Positions 15,586-22,167 of a DNA stretch of 23,352 nucleotides are shown piece after piece. Position numbers and translations under genes: made by a program. Numbering within the stretch: position 1 is the first letter of the stretch; the number at the start of each line of letters is the position of its first letter. Location: the NCBI GenBank assembly GCA_002340985.1, contig DDNC01000018.1:44513-67864 (forward strand), given 5' to 3'. The stretch comes from Firmicutes bacterium UBA2530 (GTDB lineage Bacteria; Bacillota; Clostridia; Tissierellales; Sedimentibacteraceae). The notes under the pieces are model-generated. The model did not search any database, was not told the DNA's origin, and saw nothing but the letters and a program-made list of their open reading frames with translations.

Positions 15586-15637
15586 GGACTGTTATATGCA
15601 AATTATCACTATGTGGCATTTAATTAAGGAGGTCATT

Positions 15638-16291
15638 ATGGAAAGATATTATTTCGATGAATCATATAAAAGAGGTTTAATAAGCCTCGTCATCAGGGAA
15701 CTGTTCATTCTTCTGCTCATATGCACCGTGGGAATGGTGTTCGGAATGATGTTTGTGCCGCCGCAATATGCGTTTCTGGCAGGTATAGGCTCAATAATTG
15801 TACTGATATCGGCTGCATTTATGAGGAGAAGAGAAAACAGGAGCATGACAAGGATCAACAGCTGTTCAGTTGCATTTTTGCTGGGAATAAGCACATTCCC
15901 TACAATACTTTACTATATTTCGGTAATCGGGTCTGTTATGGTTCTTATATCGCTGGGCATAACCACAGCGATATTCGGAGGGCTTGCAGTATATTCCGCA
16001 AGGTCACAACGGGATTTCTCCTTTATGGGAAGCACGCTGTATGCCGGATTGATAGCGCTGATACTGATAAGTTTAGTTGGATTATTCGTGAGGTCATCTG
16101 TGTACCAGCTTGCCTTAGCATGGCTCGGAACTATGATATTCAGCGGTTATATACTTTATGATATATCCATAATCAAGAACGGTGCCTTTACGGAGAATGA
16201 TGTGCCGGCGTTGGCACTGAATCTGTTCCTTGATTTCATAAACATATTCATCCACATTTTAAGAATAGTATCAAGGTTCAGCAGAGACTAA
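15638..16291 (+). CDS. Bax inhibitor-1/YccA family membrane protein
   Basis: The start at ATG 15638 gives 217 residues (MERYYFDESYK...). It is chosen because AAGGAGGT ends four bases upstream; an in-frame ATG at 15584 has no such site. About seven hydrophobic segments span residues 20-210. The C-terminal helix has the family signature ALNLFLDFINIFIHILRIV, and an internal aspartate in YILYDISIIKNG (about 175-186) corresponds to the conserved Asp of the pH-sensing diaspartyl latch of BI-1 proteins. Bacterial members are calcium-leak channels or partners of membrane proteases. It is monocistronic, with its own promoter and a terminator right after the stop. Confidence 0.87.
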   Translation: MERYYFDESYKRGLISLVIRELFILLLICTVGMVFGMMFVPPQYAFLAGIGSIIVLISAAFMRRRENRSMTRINSCSVAFLLGISTFPTILYYISVIGSVMVLISLGITTAIFGGLAVYSARSQRDFSFMGSTLYAGLIALILISLVGLFVRSSVYQLALAWLGTMIFSGYILYDISIIKNGAFTENDVPALALNLFLDFINIFIHILRIVSRFSRD

Positions 16292-16304
16292 TATACTATA
16301 TTCA

Positions 16305-16339
16305 GTACCCCCTTGGCGTCAGGGCGGGTACATTTTTTG
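16305..16339 (+). terminator. Intrinsic terminator after the BI-1 family gene
   Basis: GTACCC (16305-16310) pairs with GGGTAC (16326-16331), extended past a bulge by CC/GG pairs, and ATTTTTTG follows. It lies 13 bases after the stop codon. Confidence 0.75.
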
Positions 16340-16364
16340 TTCATATTATATAAAAGGAGTTACA

Positions 16365-17537
16365 ATGGATACCAAAGAAAGATTAAGCTGCCCGGTAATA
16401 AAAAGGTGCGGAGGCTGCCAGCTTCAGCAGCATAGCTATGAAAAACAGCTGCAGGAAAAACAAAATTATGTTAATAGCTTGTTAAGCAAATTCTGCCGCG
16501 TGGAAAATATTATTGGAATGGAAGACCCATATTATTACCGCAATAAGGTTCATGCAGTTTTTGATACAGATAAAAAAGGAAATATTATATCGGGAGTATA
16601 TGAAGCAGGAACTCACAATGTGGTTAACATTGACAAATGCTTAATTGAAAATCAGAAAGCGGACGAAATAATTGTTACCATACGAGGAATGCTTAAATTG
16701 TTTAAAATAAGAACATTTAATGAGGATACAGGTATGGGACTTTTTCGCCATGTCTTAATAAGGACAGGATATAAGAGCAGAGAAATTATGGTCGTCCTGG
16801 TTGTAGCTTCTCACATATTTCCTTCAAGAAATAATTTCATTAAGGCCCTTTTAAAAGCTCATCCGGAAATTACAACCATAGTCATGAATGTAAACAACAA
16901 GAAAACGAGTATGGTTTTGGGAGAAAGGGAGCAGGTACTATATGGAAAGGGATATATAGAGGATACATTGTGCGGCATGGTGTTCAGAGTTTCACCAAAG
17001 TCATTTTATCAGGTAAATCCTGTTCAGACAGAAATTCTCTATGGCAAAGCCATTGAATTAGCTTCACTTAAAGGGATTGAGACCATTATAGACGCATACA
17101 GCGGCATAGGAACAATAGGGTTGATTGCATCCAAGCACGTAAAAAAGGTTATAGGTGCAGAGCTAAACAGAGATGCTGTCAAGGATGCAATAATAAATGC
17201 CAAGAGAAATAAAGTTAAAAATGCTTATTTTTACAATTGTGATGCCGGTGAATTCATGAATCAGATGGTAGCAGAAAAACAAACAGCCGACACAGTATTC
17301 ATCGATCCACCAAGGTCAGGAAGCACTGAACAGTTTTTAAATTCAATGTGCGCCATGGGTCCAAAGCAGATAGTATATATCTCATGCAATCCAGAAACTC
17401 TGGAAAGAGATTTGTCGTACCTGGTCAAACGAAATTATAAAGCAATCAAGGCAATTCCAGTAGATATGTTCCCGGGTACTGAGCACGTTGAGAGTATAAT
17501 TCTGATGACAAATTGTGGCTCGGAGGGCAAAAAGTAG
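16365..17537 (+). CDS. 23S rRNA (uracil-5-)-methyltransferase, RlmC/RlmCD/RlmD (RumA) family
   Basis: This 390-residue protein begins directly with the 4Fe-4S-type cysteines: Cys9, Cys15 and Cys18 (CGGCQLQ) and Cys92 (DKCLIE). The usual N-terminal TRAM domain of the ~450-residue Firmicutes enzymes is absent, as in E. coli RlmC. The middle RNA-contact domain is followed by a SAM domain with SFYQVNPVQTE (213-223), DAYSGIGTIGL (243-253) and IDPPRSG (313-319). The catalytic cysteine is Cys341 in YISCNPETLERDL. It methylates C5 of uridine in 23S rRNA; whether it modifies U747, U1939 or both cannot be read from the sequence. AAGGAG precedes ATG 16365. It follows a terminator closely, and I did not find a clear promoter. 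Confidence 0.9.
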   Translation: MDTKERLSCPVIKRCGGCQLQQHSYEKQLQEKQNYVNSLLSKFCRVENIIGMEDPYYYRNKVHAVFDTDKKGNIISGVYEAGTHNVVNIDKCLIENQKADEIIVTIRGMLKLFKIRTFNEDTGMGLFRHVLIRTGYKSREIMVVLVVASHIFPSRNNFIKALLKAHPEITTIVMNVNNKKTSMVLGEREQVLYGKGYIEDTLCGMVFRVSPKSFYQVNPVQTEILYGKAIELASLKGIETIIDAYSGIGTIGLIASKHVKKVIGAELNRDAVKDAIINAKRNKVKNAYFYNCDAGEFMNQMVAEKQTADTVFIDPPRSGSTEQFLNSMCAMGPKQIVYISCNPETLERDLSYLVKRNYKAIKAIPVDMFPGTEHVESIILMTNCGSEGKK

Positions 17538-17782
17538 AAGTTGACCACAACATATAGTGGTTTGAGAACGATTTTGGAGCGAAAAAAGATCAAAAAAACA
17601 CCGCTTTTTAACCCTTGTTTTTGGGGTGATTTATAGATGACATAGGATAATTAGAGCTATAATGGATGATAATTAACAAAATTAGGTTGATAAATGGATG
17701 GATGATTTATATACTATAGATTAACATAAGTCGATTTGTACGACACATTACAAACAGAAAATCTAATATCAGGGGGAAGTTT
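17538..17782. other. Intergenic region at the start of the AT-rich segment
   Basis: No open frame with a ribosome site was seen. A short ACCAC/GTGGT stem near 17544-17561 lacks a T-run. The only clear signal is the promoter at 17687-17715. From here rightwards codons and spacers become richer in A+T (frequent TTA, AGA and ATA) than to the left. Confidence 0.5.
17687..17715 (+). promoter_or_regulatory. Promoter of the methyltransferase gene at 17783
   Basis: TTGATA (17687-17692), 17-base spacer, TATACT (17710-17715). Each box differs from consensus at one position. The start point would be near 17722, about 60 bases before the ATG. Confidence 0.65.
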
Positions 17783-18562
17783 ATGAACAAAATAGAGCAA
17801 TGGTATGACGAAAAATATGATGAGTGGGATAGACTAGAAAGGCATAAAATTGAATTTGACATAACTAAAAGATATTTAGATGAATATATAACAGGTGATA
17901 ACTTAGAGATATTTGATATAGGAGGAGGCCCTGGTAGATATGCTATGTATTTAGCTGAAAAGGGACATAAGGTTTCTTTATTAGATTTATCAAAAATAAA
18001 TATTAAAGTAGCAAAAGAGAGGTCACTAGCAAAAGGTATAAAGCTAGAAAATTACATACATGGTAATGCCTTAGAACTAGATGAGTATGGGCAAAAATAT
18101 GATGTCATTCTATTGATGGGGCCTTTATACCATTTAGTAGATGAAGAAGATAGAAGAACTTGTATCGAAGGAGCATTAAATCTATTAAAACCAAATGGCA
18201 TTATAGTTGCTTCATTCATATCAAATTACGCACCTATACAAAACTACTTAAAAAACTTATATCCAATTGACTCTATTGATGAATTGCTTGTGTTTTTAGA
18301 TAATGGAATAAGTGATGGCTACAAGGGATTCACACAAGCATACTTTACTGACCCAAAGGAAGCAATGGAATTAATGAATAGTTTTGGTTTACAAGAGATA
18401 ATATTTGCTGGTGTTGAAAATATACTTAATTATAAAGAGAAAGAAATCAATATGTTAGAAGAAGAAGAGTATAAGAAATGGTTAGATATTTGTTATAAAT
18501 TAAGCCAAGATAAAAATGTAATCGGAACTAGTGAACATTTTTTATATATCGGACGCAAATAA
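17783..18562 (+). CDS. Class I SAM-dependent methyltransferase
   Basis: A 259-residue soluble protein with motif I IFDIGGGPGRYA (43-54), an acidic strand-2 end LLDLS (Asp68) and the motif IV region YDVILLMGPLYHLVD (about 105-119). GPLYHL is common in Firmicutes small-molecule methyltransferases found near acetyltransferase and resistance genes. The substrate is unknown. AGGGGGAAG precedes ATG 17783. It reads alone from a good promoter; the next gene downstream is a truncated GNAT. Codon use is AT-rich, unlike the methyltransferase at 3340-3960, and the two are not close relatives by eye. It was probably acquired with the surrounding accessory genes. Confidence 0.87.
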   Translation: MNKIEQWYDEKYDEWDRLERHKIEFDITKRYLDEYITGDNLEIFDIGGGPGRYAMYLAEKGHKVSLLDLSKINIKVAKERSLAKGIKLENYIHGNALELDEYGQKYDVILLMGPLYHLVDEEDRRTCIEGALNLLKPNGIIVASFISNYAPIQNYLKNLYPIDSIDELLVFLDNGISDGYKGFTQAYFTDPKEAMELMNSFGLQEIIFAGVENILNYKEKEINMLEEEEYKKWLDICYKLSQDKNVIGTSEHFLYIGRK

Positions 18563-18626
18563 ATTTTAAATTTGATAATTTATATAATTTATACTTTGTT
18601 TATTTAGTACATAATAAATAATCTGA

Positions 18627-19103
18627 ATATTTTTCAAAACTGTAGTTGAAGATACCTTTATTAAGGAAGGTATAGAAGGACTGATAGATGATTTAAAGGA
18701 AGAAATTGAATTTAAAAAGCAGTATTTAGAAAATGATCTAGATAGCAATGGAAAACTTAGATATTTCCTATTAGCAGAAGATAGAGGCTGTATAGTTGGT
18801 ACAATAGAGTATGGGCCTGCAAGTGACTTGATTTGTATTTGTACGAGTGGAGATTATGAAAATCTTTATGAACTGGGTACAGCTTTTGTAAGACCAGATT
18901 ACCAAGGACAGGGAATAGGTAATTTATTATTGAACTCTATGACACAAGTATTAATAGATAAAGGAATTAATCAGTTTTGTCTAGATAGTGGATATTCCAA
19001 TGCACAGAAAATATGGAGAAAAAAATTTGGGGAACCTGACTATTTTATTAAAGATTATTGGGGAGAGGATCAACATCATCTAATCTGGAAAATTAATCTT
19101 TAA
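18627..19103 (+). pseudogene. 5'-truncated GNAT acetyltransferase
   Basis: An open frame from the stop at 18624-18626 to TAA 19101-19103 encodes a typical GNAT sequence (TFIKEGIEGLIDDLKEEI near the start, then LLAEDRGCIVGTIEYGP). It has the acetyl-CoA loop VRPDYQGQGIGN, the next helix LLLNSMTQVL and the C-terminal LDSGYSNAQKIWRKKFG. There is no ATG, GTG or ribosome site before the core; the first in-frame TTG is at 18828, inside the domain. Intact relatives begin about 20 residues earlier, so the N-terminal strand and start are lost. A start on a rare codon (ATA/ATT) is possible but unlikely. It probably decayed after the upstream deletion. Confidence 0.7.
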
Positions 19104-19137
19104 GTACATCATGTATAGATGATGATACTCTCCTCAT

Positions 19138-19249
19138 ATGATGAATACATTGAAGAAGCCAGAGGAACTTCCAGATGTTACACATTACATAACAGTAAAT
19201 ATTGATGAATTGGGTTTAGCAATACTGTTTGTGGATAGGAGATTGAAAA
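19138..19249 (+). other. Short open stretch, probable gene remnant
   Basis: ATGATGAATAC starts a frame (KKPEELPDVTHYITVNIDEL...) that reads like real coding sequence for about 35 codons and then runs into the small gene at 19250 in another frame. There is no good ribosome site before it. I do not recognise the family; a fragment of a larger decayed gene is the likeliest reading. Confidence 0.3.
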
Positions 19250-19381
19250 GTGAGAAATATATTTGCAAGTTTAATTATTTTTCCTATATATATTGCTATA
19301 CCAGCAATTATACTATATTTTATAATTAAAATGGGTATTAAAAATGCAATAAAAGAATTAAAGAAAGAGAATATTTTATAA
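19250..19381 (+). CDS. Small single-pass membrane protein (43 aa, GTG start)
   Basis: GTG 19250-19252 is preceded at eight bases by AGGAG and opens a 43-codon frame ending TAA 19379-19381. The protein starts MRNIFASLIIFPIYI, has one hydrophobic helix over residues 4-26 and a basic, charged tail, MGIKNAIKELKKENIL. This plan (one N-terminal helix, then IK-AIKE-type amphipathic tail) resembles short uncharacterised Firmicutes membrane proteins. Orientation by the positive-inside rule puts the tail in the cytoplasm. Possible roles include a small regulator of a membrane complex or a toxin-like peptide; nothing nearby decides. It sits among decayed genes, so it could also be the 3' end of a larger lost gene. 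Confidence 0.5.
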   Translation: MRNIFASLIIFPIYIAIPAIILYFIIKMGIKNAIKELKKENIL

Positions 19382-19698
19382 ACTAAATTGAACATCGTTT
19401 ATGAACTACGTCACGTTAATAGTAAGATGTGCCACTAGATGGAGGACTAAAATATTTTTCGGTCAGATTTTTATGCAGATATGGTAGAAGGTAAAGATAT
19501 AAAAGAAATACTTGAAGTGTATAGACTTTAAGTAGGATAAATGAAACCTATCTATCGCTATTGATGTTGCATAGTGATTTACACCAGCTATTACTATGAA
19601 GAAGTTTCTGTAATTATTTTAGATACATATTTTATAAATTACGTCAGTTTGGGGAATTATGTAATAAAAAATATTTTTAGTATTGAGAGGTAATAAAA
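19382..19698. other. Non-coding, probably decayed spacer
   Basis: No complete gene is present. A frame at about 19450-19530 reads DFYADMVEGKDIKEILEVYRL before a stop, with another stop just upstream, and looks like the tail of a lost gene. The heptamer TACGTCA occurs at 19407 and 19640, and AAAATATTTTT at 19449 and 19668, but their spacing differs, so they do not form one clean direct repeat. Confidence 0.45.
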
Positions 19699-20172
19699 AT
19701 GAAAATAGAGTTTCGTTCAGTTGATAGAACAAACTATAATGAGTGCATAGAGTTAAGTGTTAATGAAAATCAAAAAAGATTTGTAGCACCAAACCAATTC
19801 TCGTTAGTACAAGCAGCATATGAACCTAATTTATATCCTCTTGCAATTTATAATGAATCGCAAATGATAGGATTTATTTTGTATGACTTTGATGAAGAAC
19901 TGAATGGTTGGTCAATGAGCAGATTTATGATAGGGTCATTTTTCCAGAACTGCGGCTTTGGAAAACAAGCATTAAAACAGTTTTTGTTTTTTTTCAAAGA
20001 AAATTATCCTGATGTGTTAGAACTTTATACCAGTGCAGAAGTTGATAATATGAAGGCCATTGAACTCTATAAAAGAGCAGGTTTTAAAGAAGGAAATATA
20101 TTTGAATATGAGGCTGGTGGAGTTCAGTACAAAGAGATACGAATGATGATTTCACTTAAAAGTCAAGAATAG
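19699..20172 (+). CDS. GNAT acetyltransferase, BltD/spermidine acetyltransferase-like
   Basis: This 157-residue GNAT has an N-terminal strand-helix unit KIEFRSVDRTNYNECIEL, then FVAPNQFSLVQAAYE (28-42), a pattern shared with the B. subtilis spermine/spermidine acetyltransferase BltD. Further on are MIGFILYDFDE, the acetyl-CoA loop QNCGFGK (83-89) and VDNMKAIELYKRAGF (115-129). It would transfer acetyl from acetyl-CoA to a polyamine or another amine in the cytoplasm. GAGAGGT lies just upstream of ATG 19699. It is complete, unlike the GNAT at 18627-19103. No clear promoter was found, and a terminator-like hairpin lies about 180 bases downstream. Confidence 0.85.
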   Translation: MKIEFRSVDRTNYNECIELSVNENQKRFVAPNQFSLVQAAYEPNLYPLAIYNESQMIGFILYDFDEELNGWSMSRFMIGSFFQNCGFGKQALKQFLFFFKENYPDVLELYTSAEVDNMKAIELYKRAGFKEGNIFEYEAGGVQYKEIRMMISLKSQE

Positions 20173-20352
20173 GCAAAATGAGAATTACCTTATGAGAGCA
20201 TATGCAAAAAGACGTTCTGAACTGAAAAGGAAATTGCTGAAGCCGGTATCAGCAATAAAATCGCAGGAGAGTATGGTTTTTTGAGTGCTTAAACTCAAGG
20301 AACAAAAAGTAAGGGAGCGAGAGTTAGAAAGACAATACAGACCGACAAAAGA
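20173..20352. other. Decayed spacer downstream of the acetyltransferase
   Basis: A plus-strand frame near 20193-20280 (MRAYAKRRSELKRKLL...) and a neighbouring frame reading KEIAEAGISNKIAGEYG are each open for only 20-30 codons and broken by stops. They suggest a basic, possibly DNA-binding protein remnant, but I cannot assign it. No other signal was seen. Confidence 0.3.
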
Positions 20353-20381
20353 CCGAGGAGCTAGATAAGCCCCTCGGTTTA
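20353..20381. terminator. Terminator hairpin between the acetyltransferase and CPBP genes
   Basis: CCGAGG (20353-20358) pairs with CCTCGG (20372-20377), with two more inner pairs past a mismatch and a seven-base loop. TTTATA follows on the plus strand and TCTTTTG on the minus strand, so it can serve both convergent units. Confidence 0.6.
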
Positions 20382-20462
20382 TAAATTCGTCCTCAAAACA
20401 TTGCAGAGTTCCTATGACAGGATTTCCCACCATTATCAAAGGTATTTTTATAAGAATACACT

Positions 20463-21206
20463 TTATATAAGCGTCTCTTTCTTATTATTGCTGTTATCTG
20501 ACCTATTTATAATATAAATTGCATATGCAAAGGATACCACACACAGGAACGCACTGATAAAGATATTTATTCCAAAGGTTCTAGCATCTGCATTTGCAAC
20601 AATACTCAAGCTGTTTACCACACTGTGTGTAATGATACATGGCCATAAGCTTTTTCCTTTGTGGAAAATGATTGTAAATAAAAAACCGATTGCAACTGCA
20701 TAGCAAATTTGCATCAGAGTTTCGGGAGCTTCTCTTCCGTTCAGTAAATTCACAATATGTCCAATTCCAAAGGTTACACTGGAAATAATAACCGCACGTT
20801 TCACATTATCCTTGCAAAGTGCCTTAAATAAAAAACCTCTAAAAATCACTTCCTCCAAAAAACCTACACACAGCATACTAACAATACCTAAAAAGATCTC
20901 CACCATAGAAAAATTCATTTTAAAACCAAACCAAATATTTGTGGACGCTATAAGAATCAATGGAATATAGAACAAATAATTCTTCATCTCTCCCTCTGGT
21001 TTGCAAAGACCGTATTTCATCTTCAAACCATTTTTAGCGATCCATAAATAAAGAATCGCCGTCATTAGGATGCATAAAGGTGTCGTAACCAGTTTTTCTA
21101 TTCCAATTGATGCCGAAACACTGTCAGCTACACTGAAAAATACCACATACACGCCAATCCAAATTAATGCAAAATTCAATTCATTCTTTTCATACAGTTT
21201 CTTCAT
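20463..21206 (-). CDS. CPBP-family intramembrane metalloprotease (CAAX-protease-like)
   Basis: The start at ATG 21204-21206 gives 247 residues (MKKLYEKNELN...). AAGGAG lies seven bases upstream, whereas earlier in-frame ATGs overlap or precede that site. There are about seven membrane segments. The CPBP motifs are FLEEVIFRG (Glu118, Glu119, Arg123), TFGIGHIVN (His150) and ITHSVVNS (His194, Asn198), the expected glutamate/histidine metal-site residues. Bacterial members act in bacteriocin self-immunity, signal-protein cleavage or unknown roles. It lies directly behind the remnant of a TetR-type regulator whose original stop codon overlaps its start, so the pair was probably one repressor-target operon. 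Confidence 0.87.
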   Translation of the reverse strand: MKKLYEKNELNFALIWIGVYVVFFSVADSVSASIGIEKLVTTPLCILMTAILYLWIAKNGLKMKYGLCKPEGEMKNYLFYIPLILIASTNIWFGFKMNFSMVEIFLGIVSMLCVGFLEEVIFRGFLFKALCKDNVKRAVIISSVTFGIGHIVNLLNGREAPETLMQICYAVAIGFLFTIIFHKGKSLWPCIITHSVVNSLSIVANADARTFGINIFISAFLCVVSFAYAIYIINRSDNSNNKKETLI

Positions 21207-21469
21207 CTTCATTCTCCTTTGCGATACAAATTGCTCCATCAAACACTTTTGTTAGCTGCAAAACCAACTCTTATAAATCATATCGTTATTTGCAAAGAAA
21301 CTGGCATATCCATGCACAAAAACTACTAATGTTGTAAATATCTCTTTTACCTGTGCTACGACATATTTGTTTCCTGCTGTAAAACCTCCAACACAGGTAC
21401 AAGTGCATCTGTTTCAGTTAACTGAATTAAGCTTGCCCCCTTGAATTCGTTTTTAACTTTAGGTGGCAA
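21190..21469 (-). pseudogene. TetR-family regulator remnant upstream of the CPBP gene
   Basis: A TTG start at 21467-21469 with GGAGG six bases upstream opens MPPKVKNEFKGASLIQL and runs 38 codons to a stop. After a frame change the reading resumes as YVVAQVKEIFTTLVVF, then VHGYASFFANNDMIY, and after another shift as LTKVFDGAICIAKENEDE, ending TGA at 21190-21192 inside the CPBP start. HGYASFFANN and LTKVFDGA match the last helices of TetR proteins. At about 93 codons in total against roughly 200, and with no helix-turn-helix visible after MPPKVK, the DNA-binding part is deleted. Frame changes were judged by eye, so their exact places are approximate. Confidence 0.5.
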
Positions 21470-21492
21470 TTTGTCCCTCCACATATAATTAT

Positions 21493-21504
21493 TGTTATAT
21501 AACA
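21493..21504. promoter_or_regulatory. TGTTATATAACA palindrome at the TetR-remnant promoter start point
   Basis: A perfect 12-base palindrome lies directly downstream of the minus-strand -10, across the expected transcription start. This is the usual position of an autoregulatory TetR operator. Confidence 0.45.
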
Positions 21505-21507
21505 TAT

Positions 21508-21535
21508 ATTATATTGCATTTTTAAACTATATCAA
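21508..21535 (-). promoter_or_regulatory. Promoter of the TetR remnant-CPBP unit
   Basis: On the minus strand TTGATA (21530-21535), a 16-base spacer and TATAAT (21508-21513). It appears intact although the first gene behind it is broken, so the CPBP gene can still be transcribed. Confidence 0.6.
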
Positions 21536-21550
21536 GTAGTAAATTTGAGC

Positions 21551-21578
21551 AAAAATAGGTGCCCCTTTCGGAGTACCT
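21551..21578 (-). terminator. Minus-strand terminator upstream of the TetR-remnant promoter
   Basis: AGGTACTCC and GGGGCACCT (minus strand, 21557-21578) pair imperfectly around GAAA and are followed by ATTTTTG. It would end a leftward transcript coming from the remnant at 21620-21740. Confidence 0.55.
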
Positions 21579-21619
21579 ACAATATCGTCATTAAAGTTTT
21601 ACCATGCTTCCAAACTGTT

Positions 21620-21740
21620 TTATGCATTAACCCATACTTGCATTTCTCCATCCAAATACAATCTTGCATACTCAAGTGGATTATCAATAGCCATAGCATT
21701 CAGTAATCTCTCGTATTCTGCGTTGTTATCAGTCCATCCT
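21620..21740 (-). pseudogene. 3' fragment of an accessory-element gene
   Basis: The minus strand reads TDNNAEYERLLNAMAIDN, then PLEYARLYLDGEMQVWVNA to a stop at 21620-21622, clearly protein-like. Upstream, in another frame, MYHNSMDITTFAGYILRIN continues to about 21800. No full gene can be assembled. The wording resembles small acidic proteins carried on Firmicutes conjugative elements, but I cannot name the family. Confidence 0.35.
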
Positions 21741-22100
21741 TTGCATTATTACAATTAATACGGAGTATGTAGCCTGCAAAGGTAGTAATATCCATACTGT
21801 TGTGATACATATTGTATCTTGCTTTACAAAAGAACTAATCGAGATTGATCAGACATTTTCAGAGAATATGCTCGTTGTCTGCGAGGAATTTAAGTTGTAT
21901 ACCGCACCGAATAAAGGAGCGAAAGGTGCGACGTCATGATTTATAACTTCATAAAGAATAATTCAAAGGTTTCAGTAGTATTGATGCTTTTATTTTTATA
22001 TAAATTTCACGGAGTAATCATCCGTTTCAAGTTTATGGACGTCGCCCTTTTTAAGGTAAACCACAGGTTAACTTTGTTTCTTAAAATCAACTTTAACTCC
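21741..22100. other. Decayed accessory DNA, no complete gene seen
   Basis: Short protein-like stretches occur on both strands. The plus strand has a frame ending ...FTKELIEIDQTFSENM and VVCEEFKLYTAPNKG with a stop near 21936. The minus strand reads VVYLKKGDVHKLETDDY near 22000-22060. None has a start with a ribosome site and a full length. It is best read as relics of mobile-element or accessory genes. Confidence 0.35.
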
Positions 22101-22101
22101 C

Positions 22102-22130
22102 TTGAAATAAGTTGAAGCAGGGTATATAGT
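22102..22130 (+). promoter_or_regulatory. Promoter of the XRE regulator gene
   Basis: TTGAAA (22102-22107), 17 bases, TATAGT (22125-22130). The start point would be near 22137, about 31 bases before ATG 22168, which has GGAGGGTT upstream. Confidence 0.6.
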
Positions 22131-22167
22131 TTAATTATAAAGTGAAGGAAATATAGGAGGGTTATCT

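Noticed and set aside
15584..15637. Upstream ATG extension of the BI-1 family protein
   Set aside because: No ribosome site before 15584; a perfect AAGGAGGT serves ATG 15638.
18566..18748. 60-codon minus-strand frame under the truncated GNAT
   Set aside because: It is antisense to recognisable GNAT sequence and low in complexity.
19401..19680. Direct repeat flanked by TACGTCA copies (possible target-site duplication)
   Set aside because: The copies are short, their surroundings differ, and a second shared motif has a different spacing; no transposase lies between them.
21936..22115. 59-codon plus-strand frame starting ATGATTTATAAC
   Set aside because: Poorly placed ribosome site, no family pattern, and it overlaps the XRE promoter and protein-like relics in other frames.
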